Of a stretch of 64,000 nt of DNA, positions 1 through 9,174 are shown in pieces. The notes beneath the pieces were generated by a model. That model had not been told where the DNA came from. It made no database searches and saw only the letters and a list, made by a program, of their open reading frames with translations. The translations under genes and the position numbers were made by a program. The first letter of the stretch is position 1. Every line of letters begins with the position of its first letter. The DNA lies in NCBI RefSeq assembly GCF_026011735.1, contig NZ_BRVN01000001.1, forward strand, positions 62,001 through 126,000. The letters run 5' to 3'. Origin of the DNA: Dietzia sp. NCCP-2495. GTDB lineage: Bacteria; Actinomycetota; Actinomycetes; Mycobacteriales; Mycobacteriaceae.

Positions 1-2
1 CC

Positions 3-596
3 TTCGGTGCCTCCGGCCTGGTGTTCCCCGCGATCCCGTGGCAGGCTCTCGGTCTCCTCCCCGCGGGTGTGAACGTGCAGATCCTGCCGCCGGCGTTGAC
101 CGCGTGGTTCGCCGCGGGCATGCTGCTCGCGGAGATCGCCACCGCGCCTCCGGGAACCCTCGTGCGGATGTGCCGTGACAAGGCGGCCCGGTGGGGTTGG
201 TGGATCGCCGGTGGCGCGGCGCTGGTGGCCACGACCGTCCCGGCCTGGTTCTCCGAGGGCTTCACGCATCCCGGACCGGCCGAGTTCGCCCGGCGTACGG
301 GCCTGTCCGGAACCATGGCGTTCCTCGTCCTGGCCCCGGTCGTCCTGGCCCCGGAGGGCACGCGATTCCCGGTCCTCGAGTCGATGCCTCTTCGGAAACT
401 CGGTACCTGGTCGTACGGGATCTTCCTGTGGCACCAGCTGATCCTGCTCGCCGCCTTCCCGGTGACCCGGACCGCCCTGTGGGATCGCCGCATGCACGTC
501 ATCTGGCCGGTCACGGTGGCCGGATCGATCGCCGCAGGCGCCGCGAGTCACCGTTTCCTCGAGGAACCGGCGCGGATGCTGCTCGAGCGCCCCTGA
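3..596 (+). CDS. Acyltransferase 3 family membrane protein, C-terminal part (truncated by window edge)
   Basis: The reading frame is already open at the first bases, so the start lies upstream of the window. The visible ~197 residues are hydrophobic, with several membrane helices, and contain the late-family motif W-S-Y-G-I-F-L-W-H-Q (near base 410) and the ending S-H-R-F-L-E-E-P. Both are typical of the last helices of acyltransferase-3 proteins (OafA/OatA type). These integral membrane enzymes transfer acetyl or other acyl groups to cell-envelope sugars. The catalytic N-terminal part, including the usual histidine, lies outside the window, so the substrate cannot be inferred. Family assignment is good; function beyond that is unknown. 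Confidence 0.8.
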   Translation, partial: FGASGLVFPAIPWQALGLLPAGVNVQILPPALTAWFAAGMLLAEIATAPPGTLVRMCRDKAARWGWWIAGGAALVATTVPAWFSEGFTHPGPAEFARRTGLSGTMAFLVLAPVVLAPEGTRFPVLESMPLRKLGTWSYGIFLWHQLILLAAFPVTRTALWDRRMHVIWPVTVAGSIAAGAASHRFLEEPARMLLERP

Positions 597-633
597 CCGG
601 CGCGAAGTGGTCCTGACATTTCGGTGACCGACC

Positions 634-1413
634 GTGCGTCGGAAACTCCGGGAAAGTAGTTTCTTTCGACCTGTCGATCGGACCTCCTCCTGTTCGTCGA
701 AGAAAGTCCTCCGGCCGGGAGGTCGGGAACTGTCGGAGTGGATGGTCGGGTCGTCGACCATCGCCGGCAAGCGGGTCGTCGAGTTCGCCCAGGGCCTGGG
801 ACTGACCGCCTCGCTCCTGCTGGAGGAGTCCCCGGCCTCGTACACCGGTGTCGAATCGGACGCGGACGCCGTCGAGGTCACCCGCTCCGCGATCGAGGAC
901 CGCGGGGACATGGTCGTGGCGTCCGCCCAGGAGACCGGGCTCGCGTCCGGCGCCGCCGACATCGTGGTGGGCGAGGCGATGCTCACGATGCAGGGTGATT
1001 CCACCAAAAAGCAGATCATCGACGAGGCGGCACGTGTCCTCGACGCCGATGGCCGCTACCTCGTGCATGAACTGTGCCTCGTGCCGGACACCCTGGACGA
1101 CTCCGTCAAGACCGAGATCCGCAAGGACCTCGCACGGCCGATTCGAGTGAACGCCCGACCTCTCACGGTGGCCGAGTGGTCCCAGCTGTTCGAGGCGTCG
1201 GGCTTCGAGGTCGAGGCCACCGAACTCCGCCCGATGGCACTGCTGCAGCCGAAGCGGATAATCGAGGACGAGGGCGTACTCGGCGTGGCCCGGATCGTCG
1301 GCAACCTCCTGCGGGACCCCGACGCCCGCACGCGGGTGCTCGCGATGCGGAAAACCTTCACCACGCACGAGGATCGCATGAGCGCCGTCGGATTCGTACT
1401 GCGCAAGCGCTGA
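634..1413 (+). CDS. Class I SAM-dependent methyltransferase
   Basis: A 259-residue protein with a Rossmann-type methyltransferase fold. The SAM-binding motif I is V-V-E-F-A-Q-G-L-G (residues 48-56), followed by an acidic motif II (GVESDAD). The order of motifs fits class I methyltransferases; the substrate is unknown. It lies convergent with meaB, 27 bp away; M. tuberculosis has a methyltransferase (Rv1498c) at the equivalent place beside its mutAB-meaB genes. The start is uncertain: GTG at 634 is the first in-frame candidate and keeps the R-P-G-G-R-E-L stretch (residues 27-33) that usually precedes motif I in relatives. The first ATG (742) would cut into that stretch. No good ribosome-binding site is seen. 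Confidence 0.8.
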   Translation: MRRKLRESSFFRPVDRTSSCSSKKVLRPGGRELSEWMVGSSTIAGKRVVEFAQGLGLTASLLLEESPASYTGVESDADAVEVTRSAIEDRGDMVVASAQETGLASGAADIVVGEAMLTMQGDSTKKQIIDEAARVLDADGRYLVHELCLVPDTLDDSVKTEIRKDLARPIRVNARPLTVAEWSQLFEASGFEVEATELRPMALLQPKRIIEDEGVLGVARIVGNLLRDPDARTRVLAMRKTFTTHEDRMSAVGFVLRKR

Positions 1414-1440
1414 GGGACCGAGACCGGCCCGGGCGGTGGA

Positions 1441-2460
1441 TCAGGAGTCGAACGCGTCGATGATCGCCTGGGCCGCGAGCGCCGCCGTCAGCGTGCCCTC
1501 ACGCACCTTCGCCTCGACATCGGCGGCGACGCCCCGCACTTCCGGGTCGGCCTCCAGCCTGGCCATGAGCGTGTCGTGCACCATCGACCAGGTCCACTCG
1601 ACCTGCTGACGGGCACGACGCGCCGCGACCTCGCCGAGCTTCTCCATCTCGGACTGATGCGACTGCACGGCGTCCCAGAAGCGGTCGAGCCCGTCGCTCT
1701 CGAGCCCGGACATGGTGAGGACCGGGACCTTCCACACCGCATCGGCGGGCCGGACCAGCCGTAGGGCGGCGCCGAGTTCACGAGCGGCCCGCTGGGCGTC
1801 CTTCACATGCGGCCCATCGGCCTTGTTCACCGCGACCACGTCCGCCAGTTCCAGCACACCCTTCTTGATGCCCTGGAGCTGATCGCCGGTCCGGGCCAGC
1901 GTGAGGAAGGTGAAGCAGTCGACCATCCCGGCAACGGTGACCTCGGACTGGCCGACGCCGACGGTCTCCACGAGGATCACGTCGAAGCCGGCGGCCTCGA
2001 GAAGCACCATCGACTCGCGGGTGGCCTTGGCGACGCCACCGAGGGTGCCGGACGTCGGGGACGGTCGGATGTAGGCCCGCGGCTCGGTCGACAGCGTCGC
2101 CATGCGGGTCTTGTCACCGAGGATCGAGCCCCCGGTCCTCGTGGACGAGGGGTCGATGGCCAGGACCGCGACCTTCAGGCCCTTCTCCACGAGGTAGAGA
2201 CCGAACGACTCGATGAACGTCGACTTGCCGACGCCGGGGACACCGGTGATCCCGATCCGTAGTGCCCCACCGGAGTGCGGTAGAGCGCCGAGCAGGAGCT
2301 GCTGGGCCTTCTCCCGGTGCGACGGGTTGGAGGACTCCAGCAGGGTGATGGCCCGGGCGAGGATCGGCCGCCGGTCGGCGAGGACACCGTCGAGGAGTGC
2401 ATCGACGTCGATCTCGCGCCGCGGGCGCGGCCCGGTCGCCGACGGGACCGGGCCGCGCAC
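1441..2460 (-). CDS. meaB: Methylmalonyl-CoA mutase-associated GTPase MeaB
   Basis: A 339-residue G3E-family P-loop GTPase. Walker A is G-V-P-G-V-G-K-S-T (residues 73-81), a D-P-S-S-T-R-T-G-G switch segment follows, and the base-recognition motif N-K-A-D is near residue 213. MeaB protects methylmalonyl-CoA mutase during catalysis and gates loading of adenosylcobalamin. It is the last gene of mutA-mutB-meaB, 80 bp after mutB, which supports the assignment over the paralogous ArgK name. GTG at 2460 is the only reasonable start after the mutB stop. Length and motif order are normal. Confidence 0.95.
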   Translation of the reverse strand: MRGPVPSATGPRPRREIDVDALLDGVLADRRPILARAITLLESSNPSHREKAQQLLLGALPHSGGALRIGITGVPGVGKSTFIESFGLYLVEKGLKVAVLAIDPSSTRTGGSILGDKTRMATLSTEPRAYIRPSPTSGTLGGVAKATRESMVLLEAAGFDVILVETVGVGQSEVTVAGMVDCFTFLTLARTGDQLQGIKKGVLELADVVAVNKADGPHVKDAQRAARELGAALRLVRPADAVWKVPVLTMSGLESDGLDRFWDAVQSHQSEMEKLGEVAARRARQQVEWTWSMVHDTLMARLEADPEVRGVAADVEAKVREGTLTAALAAQAIIDAFDS

Positions 2461-2540
2461 CGAGCCGGTGCCCAGCGTGGTGGACAGGCTGCCCGAGAGG
2501 TTGCCCGACCCGGCGGGGTCGGGTCCCGAGCCGAGGCGGG

Positions 2541-4838
2541 TCAGGACCTCACCTCCGTGCCGGCCTCCTCGCCCGAGGAACCCAGCTCGTGGCCGAGCTC
2601 ACCGGCGAGATTGCCGAGGAGCTCGATCGCGGCCTCGGCGATCACGGTGCCGGGCGGGTAGATCGCGGCCGCACCGGCGTCGTACAGCTCCTGGAAATCA
2701 CCGGGCGGGATCACGCCGCCGACGGTGACCATGATGTCCTCGCGGCCCACCTCGGCTAGCGCCGCGCGCAGAGCCGGGACCAGCGTGAGGTGGCCGGCCG
2801 CGAGCGAGGAGACACCCACGACGTGGACGTCGGCGTCGGCGGCCTGCTGGGCCACCTCCTCCGGGGTCTGGAACAGCGGGCCCATGTCCACGTCGAAGCC
2901 GAGGTCGGCGAACGCGGTGCCGACGACCTTCTGGCCACGGTCGTGGCCGTCCTGGCCCATCTTGGCGAGCAGGATGCGGGGACGGCGTCCCTCCTGCTCG
3001 GCGAACGCGTCGGCCATCTGCATGGCACGGGTGACGTTGTCCACGGCGCCCTCCTTGGTGACCTCCTGCCGGTACACACCGGACAGGGTCTTGATCTCGG
3101 CCTTGTGGCGGCCGTACACCTTCTCGAGCGCGTCGGAGATCTCGCCGATGCTCGCCTGGGCACGGGCGGCGTCGATCGCCAGCGCCAGGAGGTTGGACTC
3201 GAGATCACTGCTGGCGGGGCCGTCGGCAGCAGCGGTGAGCTTGGCGAGCGCGGCCTGGCAGGCCGCCTCGTCGCGTCCCGCGCGCAGCTTCTCGAGCTTG
3301 GCGATCTGCTCGGCGCGGACGCGCAAGTTCTCGACCTTGAGGACCTCGATCTCCTGGTCCTCTTCCACGACGTACTTGTTGACGCCGATGACGGGCTGAC
3401 GGCCTGAATCGATGCGTGCCTGCGTCCTCGCGGCGGCCTCCTCGATGCGCAGCTTCGGGATGCCCTCCCCGATCGCCTGCGCCATACCGCCGGCCTCCTC
3501 GATCTCGAGGAGATGCAGACGGGCCTTGTCGGCGAGTTGGGCGGTAAGCCACTCGATGTAGTACGAACCCGCCCACGGGTCGATCGGCCGCGTGGTGCCC
3601 GACTCCTGCTGCAGCAGCAGCTGGGTGTTACGCGCGATGCGGGCGGAGAAGTCAGTGGGCAGCGCGAGCGCCTCGTCGAGGGCGTTGGTGTGCAGCGACT
3701 GCGTGTGACCCTGCGTCGACGCCATTGCCTCGATCGCCGTGCGGGCGACGTTGTTGAACACGTCCTGCGCGGTCAGCGACCAGCCCGAGGTCTGCGAGTG
3801 GGTACGCAGCGACTTGGACTTGGCGTTCTTCGGTTCGAACTTCTCGACCAGCTCGCTCCACAGGAGACGCCCCGCGCGCAGCTTGGCGATCTCCATGGAG
3901 AAGTTCATACCGATCGCCCAGAAGAACGACAGACGCGGGGCGAACTTGTCGATGTCCAGTCCGGCCTCGAGACCGGCCCGGATGTACTCGACACCGTCGG
4001 CGAGCGTGTACGCCAGCTCGAGGTCGGCCGTCGCGCCGGCTTCCTGGATGTGGTAGCCGGAGATCGAGATCGAGTTGAAGCGGGGCATCTTCTGCGAGGT
4101 GTACGCGAAGATGTCCGAGATGATCCGCATCGATGGCTTGGGCGGATAGATGTAGGTGTTGCGGACCATGAACTCCTTGAGGATGTCGTTCTGGATGGTC
4201 CCCGCGAGCTGCTCCGGCGTCACCCCCTGCTCCTCGGCTGCGACCACGTAGAAGGCGAGGATCGGGAGCACCGCACCGTTCATCGTCATGGACACCGACA
4301 CGCTCGACAGGTCGATCCCGTCGAAGAGTTCGCGCATGTCGAGGATCGAGTCGATCGCCACACCGGCCATACCGACGTCGCCGGCGACGCGCGGGTGGTC
4401 GGAGTCGTAGCCGCGGTGCGTGGCCAGGTCGAACGCCACGGACAGGCCCTTCTGGCCGGCCGCGAGATTGCGGCGGTAGAAGGCGTTGGACTCCGCGGCG
4501 GTGGAGAAGCCCGCGTACTGGCGGATGGTCCACGGCTGGTTGACGTACATCGACGGGTACGGGCCGCGCAGGAACGGGGCGGCGCCGGGCACGGTGTCGA
4601 GGGGGAACGGCGTGACGGCCTCGCCGCCCGCCTCCTCGGTAGCGGCGCTGGCGGTGCCCTTCTCGACACCGTCGCGGTCGGCCTTGGTGTAGACGCGCTT
4701 GACGTCGATGCCCTCGGGGGTCTCCCAGTGGGCGTCAGCGGCGAGGCCCGTCGTCGCATCGGTGGCCGCGGCGGACGTCTCGGCGCTGACGGCGCCCTCG
4801 CGGAGTGGAGCGGTACTGAAATCAGGGAAGGTCGTCAT
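2541..4838 (-). CDS. mutB: Methylmalonyl-CoA mutase large (catalytic) subunit
   Basis: A 765-residue catalytic subunit of adenosylcobalamin-dependent methylmalonyl-CoA mutase, which interconverts (R)-methylmalonyl-CoA and succinyl-CoA in propionate metabolism. The N-terminal TIM barrel holds the substrate-binding region (T-H-R-G-Y-D-S-D near residue 145). The C-terminal B12 domain carries the cobalt-ligating D-x-H-x-x-G motif as D630-G-H632-D-R-G635, followed by the S-S-L and G-G-V-I-P loops. It starts one base after the mutA stop, so the subunits are probably translationally coupled. In this group the enzyme feeds methylmalonyl-CoA to or from methyl-branched lipid synthesis. Confidence 0.98.
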   Translation of the reverse strand: MTTFPDFSTAPLREGAVSAETSAAATDATTGLAADAHWETPEGIDVKRVYTKADRDGVEKGTASAATEEAGGEAVTPFPLDTVPGAAPFLRGPYPSMYVNQPWTIRQYAGFSTAAESNAFYRRNLAAGQKGLSVAFDLATHRGYDSDHPRVAGDVGMAGVAIDSILDMRELFDGIDLSSVSVSMTMNGAVLPILAFYVVAAEEQGVTPEQLAGTIQNDILKEFMVRNTYIYPPKPSMRIISDIFAYTSQKMPRFNSISISGYHIQEAGATADLELAYTLADGVEYIRAGLEAGLDIDKFAPRLSFFWAIGMNFSMEIAKLRAGRLLWSELVEKFEPKNAKSKSLRTHSQTSGWSLTAQDVFNNVARTAIEAMASTQGHTQSLHTNALDEALALPTDFSARIARNTQLLLQQESGTTRPIDPWAGSYYIEWLTAQLADKARLHLLEIEEAGGMAQAIGEGIPKLRIEEAAARTQARIDSGRQPVIGVNKYVVEEDQEIEVLKVENLRVRAEQIAKLEKLRAGRDEAACQAALAKLTAAADGPASSDLESNLLALAIDAARAQASIGEISDALEKVYGRHKAEIKTLSGVYRQEVTKEGAVDNVTRAMQMADAFAEQEGRRPRILLAKMGQDGHDRGQKVVGTAFADLGFDVDMGPLFQTPEEVAQQAADADVHVVGVSSLAAGHLTLVPALRAALAEVGREDIMVTVGGVIPPGDFQELYDAGAAAIYPPGTVIAEAAIELLGNLAGELGHELGSSGEEAGTEVRS

Positions 4839-4839
4839 C

Positions 4840-6714
4840 TCACTTCACTCCCAGCTGGTCGAGGAGGGTGGACAGGGCGGCGACGGCGTCGATACCGAGA
4901 CCCAGGAACCCGTCGGGTCGGTCGGTCGCGTCCGCGGGGAAACCCTTCTCGGCGCCCGCGACGTACACGGTCGAGATGCCGGCGTCCCGCAGCGCGGCGA
5001 CGGCGGTCGGGCCTTCGGAGGCGTAGCGCTTGTCAGCGCCACAGAGCACCGCGATCTGGTCATCGCCGCGGGCTCCGGCGTACTGGCCGGCCTCGGTGAC
5101 CCCCGGGTTACGCGCCTCGATGCCGCCGGCGGCGAGCAGGTTGGCGATGAAGGTCACGCGCGGCGTGGTCTCCGCCTGCGGGCCGAGTCCCGCCAACAGC
5201 ACCGTCGGACGCGAGCCGGTCGTCTCCAGGTGCGCGTCGGAGCGGTCACGCAGGTCCTCGAACGCGCGGCCGTAGCGGTAGTCGTCGCCTCCGCGCCGGG
5301 AGGCGTCGAGCGGCTGCTCCGCGAGGTTCGGGAACTCGGACACGCCCGTGATGGGCGCGGTGCGGTGCGCGATGTCGTTGTCGCGGGCCTCGCGGACCCG
5401 CGCGATCGCCTCGCGGACGGTCCCCGACTCGACCGCCGCGACCAGGCCGCCCTCGGCCTCGATGGTCTGCAGGGCGGACCACGCGGCGTCCGCGAGGGAG
5501 TCGGTGAGCGACTCGACGTACCAGGAGCCGCCCGCCGGGTCCACGACGTGGCCGAGGTGGGACTCCTCGAGGAGCAGGAGCTGGGTGTTGCGGGCCATGC
5601 GCTCGGCGAACGAGCGGGAGGTGCTCTCGAGCCCGCCGGGAACCGAGGCGTCGAAGGGCAGCACCGTCACGGAGGTGGCCCCGCCCACGCCGGCGCCGAA
5701 CGCGGCGAGGGTCGTGCGCAGCATGTTCACCCACGGGTCGCGGCGCGACATCATTGCGGCGGAGGTCACGGCGTGCTGCGGGGCGTCGCCGGCATCGGGG
5801 GCGCCGAGCAACTCCGCCGCACGTGCCCACATGAGGCGACCGGCGCGGAACTTGGCGATCGAGGCGAACTGGTCGTCCGTGGCGGACAGCCGGAAGGAGA
5901 CCTGACGCAACGCGGTGTCGGCGGACATACCCGAGGAGATCAGCGCACGCACGTACTCGAGCCCGGCCGCGACGGCGTAGGCGAGCTCCTGCGCATCCCC
6001 CGCACCGTCGGCGTGGAACACGGTTCCGTCGGCGACGAACGTGCGGATGGTCTCCTCACGGTCAGCGGCCTTGGCGGCCAGGGCCACCGCGGCGTCGAGA
6101 TCGATGGACTCGGCGCCCGCATAGGCGGCGGTGACAGGTGCCGCGCCGAGGTCGGCCACCACGGCGGCGCGATCGGTCACCCCGTCGCCGGCGGAACGAC
6201 GCTGGTCCAGGAGGTCGAGATAGGCCTCGGCGACCTCGGCGGTCGCGGCGCCGGAATCGAACGTCACCGGCGCGAGATCGAGGTAGACGTCCTTGAGGAC
6301 GGCGGGCAGCTCGGCGGCGGCCGCCGTGAGCCACAGCGCCGAGACACCCTGCTCGAGCTGGTCGAGGACCGCGGTGTTGACCTCGGCGGCGTTCCCGTCG
6401 ACCTCGACCCGGGCGCTGACGTGCCAGCCGCCCTCCGGGAGTCCGGTGCGAGCGCCACCGCGAACGAACGGGAACCGTCCCGGCTCCGACCTCTCCGCGA
6501 TCTCGTCCTCCCGCGTGTACAGCGGGTTGATCTCGATCCCGTCCCGCGTGGTGGCGATGAGCTTCCGCCAGGCGTCTTCGGGCATGTCGGCAGGATCCTT
6601 GCGGGCGGCCTTCGCGAGGACGGCTCCCACAGAGGCGTACCAGGAGTGAAGGTCAGGACCGTTGGTCGGGCTGGTCACCGGTACCTCGTTCTCTTGTGGA
6701 GTGAAGGGGGTCAC
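4840..6714 (-). CDS. mutA: Methylmalonyl-CoA mutase small subunit
   Basis: The ~624-residue partner of MutB. It has the same barrel-plus-flavodoxin layout (P-F-V-R-G-G near residue 81, [11 protein letters not shown] in the barrel), but the C-terminal domain lacks D-x-H-x-x-G, as expected for the non-catalytic chain. Two starts are possible. GTG at 6714 lies six bases after a TAGAGT -10 hexamer (6726-6721), as in a leaderless mRNA. GTG at 6678 has a GAGG ribosome-binding site and gives a protein 12 residues shorter. The promoter layout favours 6714. It is divergent from the TVP38-type gene with 102 bp between them. Confidence 0.95.
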   Translation of the reverse strand: MTPFTPQENEVPVTSPTNGPDLHSWYASVGAVLAKAARKDPADMPEDAWRKLIATTRDGIEINPLYTREDEIAERSEPGRFPFVRGGARTGLPEGGWHVSARVEVDGNAAEVNTAVLDQLEQGVSALWLTAAAAELPAVLKDVYLDLAPVTFDSGAATAEVAEAYLDLLDQRRSAGDGVTDRAAVVADLGAAPVTAAYAGAESIDLDAAVALAAKAADREETIRTFVADGTVFHADGAGDAQELAYAVAAGLEYVRALISSGMSADTALRQVSFRLSATDDQFASIAKFRAGRLMWARAAELLGAPDAGDAPQHAVTSAAMMSRRDPWVNMLRTTLAAFGAGVGGATSVTVLPFDASVPGGLESTSRSFAERMARNTQLLLLEESHLGHVVDPAGGSWYVESLTDSLADAAWSALQTIEAEGGLVAAVESGTVREAIARVREARDNDIAHRTAPITGVSEFPNLAEQPLDASRRGGDDYRYGRAFEDLRDRSDAHLETTGSRPTVLLAGLGPQAETTPRVTFIANLLAAGGIEARNPGVTEAGQYAGARGDDQIAVLCGADKRYASEGPTAVAALRDAGISTVYVAGAEKGFPADATDRPDGFLGLGIDAVAALSTLLDQLGVK

Positions 6715-6816
6715 CTCGCGACTCTAGTGCAGCGCCGCGGACGGGGAGGAACACGCCCTGAGCGTGGGCAACCCACGGGGGGAACACGGGGTCCGGGGAG
6801 GACTACAGTCGTCCCG
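6715..6816. promoter_or_regulatory. Divergent, apparently leaderless promoters of mutA and the TVP38-type gene
   Basis: On the minus strand TAGAGT (6726-6721) is followed by six bases and then GTG at 6714. On the plus strand TACAGT (6804-6809) is followed by seven bases and then GTG at 6817. Each hexamer fits the actinobacterial SigA -10 consensus TANNNT, and each start codon falls where transcription would begin. No -35 element is convincing, which is common in this group. The gap is too short to hold a cobalamin riboswitch. Confidence 0.6.
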
Positions 6817-7452
6817 GTGCGTGGACGGGTTATCGGTTGGGTGGTGGCGATCGTTGTCGTCGTCGTCCTCGCGGCCCTCGTCCCCACCCCGGGGCTCGCC
6901 CAGTTCCGCACCTGGGCCGGCGAACTGGGACCGTGGTTCGCCCCCGCGTTCTTCGCCGCGTACGCGACGGTCACCGTCGCGCCGATCCCCCGGTCCACCT
7001 TCACCTACTCCGCCGCGGTCCTGTTCCCGCCGTCGGTGGCCATCCCCGGTTCCCTCGTCGCGACCGGTATCGCGGCGGCGGTGGCCTTCGAGGTGGTTCG
7101 ACGCCTCGGCCACGAACGCACGGCCGCGCTGCGCGCGGACCCCCGGATCGAACGGGTGGACGCGCGGCTCCGACGACGGGGCTGGCTCTCGGTCGGGAGC
7201 ATGCGACTGGTGCCGGCTGTGCCGTTCTCGGTCCTCAATTACGCCGCCGCGCTCACGTCGATCCGGCGGCGTCACTTCCTGCCGGCGACGGTGATCGGCA
7301 GCGCACCGGGCACGGTCGCCGCGATCCTGCTCGGCAACGCGCTCGCCGAGGGCACGGGCACGGCGGCCCTGTGGGCGACGGTCGGGTTCGCCGCAGTGGG
7401 AGTCGCCGGGATGGTGCTCGACGTGAAGATGCCGGTCAGGCGGGCTCGGTGA
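6817..7452 (+). CDS. TVP38/TMEM64 (SNARE-associated/DedA-like) membrane protein
   Basis: A 211-residue integral membrane protein. An N-terminal helix (residues 5-24) is followed by hydrophobic segments around 37-60, 70-90, 130-150 and 160-200. The central region (A-P-I-P-R-S-T-F-T-Y and R-L-V-P-A-V-P-F-S-V-L-N-Y-A-A) is characteristic of the VTT/SNARE-associated domain, with the proline-arginine loops thought to act in lipid scrambling or transport. M. tuberculosis has a relative (Rv1491c) in the same position next to mutA. GTG at 6817 lies seven bases after TACAGT. Its last 17 bases overlap the convergent DUF3097 gene. Confidence 0.9.
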   Translation: MRGRVIGWVVAIVVVVVLAALVPTPGLAQFRTWAGELGPWFAPAFFAAYATVTVAPIPRSTFTYSAAVLFPPSVAIPGSLVATGIAAAVAFEVVRRLGHERTAALRADPRIERVDARLRRRGWLSVGSMRLVPAVPFSVLNYAAALTSIRRRHFLPATVIGSAPGTVAAILLGNALAEGTGTAALWATVGFAAVGVAGMVLDVKMPVRRAR

Positions 7453-8257
7453 CGAAATCCACCAGGCGTTCCACCGCGCCGAGCAACGTGGGCTCGATGT
7501 CCCGGTAACTGCTCACCGAGGACAGCACGTGACGGAAGCCGTCCGCCGGCTCTCCCCAGCCCAGGCGGGTGCAGATCCCGGTCTTCCAGTCCTCGCCGCG
7601 GGGAACGACCGGCCACTCACGGATGCCGACCGCGGCCGGCTTCACCGCCTGCCAGATATCGATGTAGGGATGTCCGGTCACCAGGACGTCCCCGCCCAGG
7701 CCGGCGACGATCCGCGACTCCTTGCTGCCCTCGACGAGGTGGTCCACCAGGACGCCGAGACGGGCCTGCGGGGTCGGGGCGAACTCGGCGACGAGCCCCG
7801 GCAGGTCGTCGATGCCGTGGAGAGGTTCCACCACGATGCCTTCGACCCGCAGGTCGTGGCCCCAGATCTTCTCCACCAGCGCCGCGTCGTGGATACCCTC
7901 GACCCAGATCCGTCCCGCGCGTGCGGTGCGGGCGCGCAGGCCCTCGACCTTCCGCGACCCCGAGGCCGTCACGGCGGGGCCCGTGGGCTTGGCGGGAGCG
8001 GGCTTGCGCAGCGTGACCGGCCGGCCGTCGATGAGGAACGCCGACGGGGTCATGGCGAACAGGCGGACCCTCCCCTTGCGGTCCTCGAGTTTGACGAACT
8101 CGCCGTCGTAACTCCGGTCGAAACCCACCACTGCGCCGCAGAACCCGGACCCGGCGTCCTCGACCACCAGGTCCCGCTTGGCGTCGATCACCGGCACCTC
8201 CGGGCGACGCCGCCGCGCGGTGCCGGAGAGGACGTCGGAACCGTACATGTCAGCCAT
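7436..8257 (-). CDS. DUF3097 family protein
   Basis: A 273-residue soluble protein conserved in actinobacteria and recognised as DUF3097; the function is unknown to me. The middle and C-terminal parts contain I-W-V-E-G-I-H-D-A-A-L-V-E-K-I-W-G-D-like and V-L-V-D-H-L-V-E-G-S-K-E segments. Together with the acidic residues this resembles a TOPRIM-like nucleotidyl fold (inference only). ATG at 8257 is chosen because TACGGT lies eight bases upstream (8271-8266) and relatives begin with a similar M-x-D-x-Y-G-x-D; a longer frame to 8431 would cross this promoter. Its end overlaps the convergent TVP38-type gene by 17 bp. Confidence 0.85.
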   Translation of the reverse strand: MADMYGSDVLSGTARRRRPEVPVIDAKRDLVVEDAGSGFCGAVVGFDRSYDGEFVKLEDRKGRVRLFAMTPSAFLIDGRPVTLRKPAPAKPTGPAVTASGSRKVEGLRARTARAGRIWVEGIHDAALVEKIWGHDLRVEGIVVEPLHGIDDLPGLVAEFAPTPQARLGVLVDHLVEGSKESRIVAGLGGDVLVTGHPYIDIWQAVKPAAVGIREWPVVPRGEDWKTGICTRLGWGEPADGFRHVLSSVSSYRDIEPTLLGAVERLVDFVTEPA

Positions 8258-8324
8258 GGGGAGCCACCGTAGTCGGTGTGACACGGCCGGGCCGGTCGGC
8301 ACACCGGCGGTAGGATCGATCGTC
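8258..8324. promoter_or_regulatory. Divergent -10 boxes for DUF3097 and the 8325 gene
   Basis: TACGGT on the minus strand (8271-8266) lies eight bases before ATG 8257. TAGGAT on the plus strand (8311-8316) lies eight bases before ATG 8325. Both fit TANNNT with a start codon at the expected transcription start, so both messages may be leaderless. Confidence 0.55.
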
Positions 8325-9152
8325 ATGTCACGACCACTCGCCACCAGTACGGCCCTGTCCCCCGCGTGGGCGTTGCCGCTGTACCTCCTGCGCACCGCGT
8401 GGGCGGGCCAACCGTTCGACGACCTGATCACCTACGTCAGCGGACTGGCCCAGTCACACCTGGTCGAGGTCGTCGGTGAGCCGGTCCCGGGCACCGGCGA
8501 CGTGGACCCCGGTGCCGGGGCGGTGGGACTCCTCCCGAGCGTGGTCCGCCTGCTCCGCGAGGCGGGCGCGGACCACCCGGCGGCGGAGGTCCTGTCGCTG
8601 CTCACCACCACGCCGGGCGACTCGGCGAGCCTGCCGCCAGTCCCCGCGGTGCGCGCCGATGTGGCCGAGGCCGGATGGGGCGTACTGATCCGTGATCCGC
8701 GCAGCCGTGCGGCGCTCTGTCTGACCGTCGTGCGGCCGCACGCCGACGTGCTCCGGTGGCGGGTCCGGGGCGTGGCGGACTGTCCCGTGGCGCCGCAGCC
8801 AGCCGGCCCCGCCGAGGCGCTGTACGACCTCGGGACGGCCGTCGTGGAGGCCGCCGAGCTGATCGAGCGCACCGCGGAGTCAGCCGCCGGCGGTGGCGCG
8901 GAGATGGTGGACGTGCATTCCACCGTGACCCGGGTCCCGGCGGGCCTGCCGTCTCGGGTCCTCCAGTTGATCGACCGGATAGACCGAGTCGAGGCGATCA
9001 CCTCGCTCGCGCTGGCGCGGCCGGGGATCGGCGTGGACCCCGCGACGCGGGAGCCGATCCTGCGGCGCCTGGTGGCCGTGAAGGACGCCGCGCGACGGTC
9101 GGCCGTCGCCGCGGCTGGCGACGACGCGTTAAGTCGGTCGGGTCACCCCTGA
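8325..9152 (+). CDS. Conserved hypothetical protein (Rv1486c position)
   Basis: A 275-residue protein that I do not recognise by function. It has no clear signal peptide or membrane helix and is rich in alanine, valine and arginine, with a helical C-terminus. Its place, convergent with hemH and 22 bp from it, matches the M. tuberculosis conserved hypothetical Rv1486c, so it is probably the ortholog. The ATG at 8325 is supported by TAGGAT eight bases upstream. Conservation of position suggests a real gene; nothing in the sequence assigns a role. Confidence 0.8.
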   Translation: MSRPLATSTALSPAWALPLYLLRTAWAGQPFDDLITYVSGLAQSHLVEVVGEPVPGTGDVDPGAGAVGLLPSVVRLLREAGADHPAAEVLSLLTTTPGDSASLPPVPAVRADVAEAGWGVLIRDPRSRAALCLTVVRPHADVLRWRVRGVADCPVAPQPAGPAEALYDLGTAVVEAAELIERTAESAAGGGAEMVDVHSTVTRVPAGLPSRVLQLIDRIDRVEAITSLALARPGIGVDPATREPILRRLVAVKDAARRSAVAAAGDDALSRSGHP

Positions 9153-9174
9153 CGGCGGAGCATCCCTCCCCCGT

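Noticed and set aside
3513-5099. Long open frames opposite mutB, and similar ones opposite acn (18717-20312), the suf genes (33117-35285, 36506-38218), tkt (47644-49302) and uvrC (59942-62773)
   Set aside because: They mirror real genes in high-GC DNA with strong third-position bias; their products are rich in Arg, Gly, His or Val with no family motif, and the sense genes have full domain support.
4699-6816. Extension of the TVP38-type gene far upstream on the plus strand
   Set aside because: The upstream part runs antisense to mutA and codes for low-complexity sequence; the true protein begins at GTG 6817 after a -10 box.
6715-6816. Cobalamin riboswitch upstream of mutA
   Set aside because: The gap is only 102 bp, about half of what a cobalamin riboswitch needs, and the start appears leaderless.
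8258-8431. N-terminal extension of DUF3097 to 8431
   Set aside because: It would overlap the divergent promoters and the start of the 8325 gene; ATG 8257 fits family start and -10 spacing.
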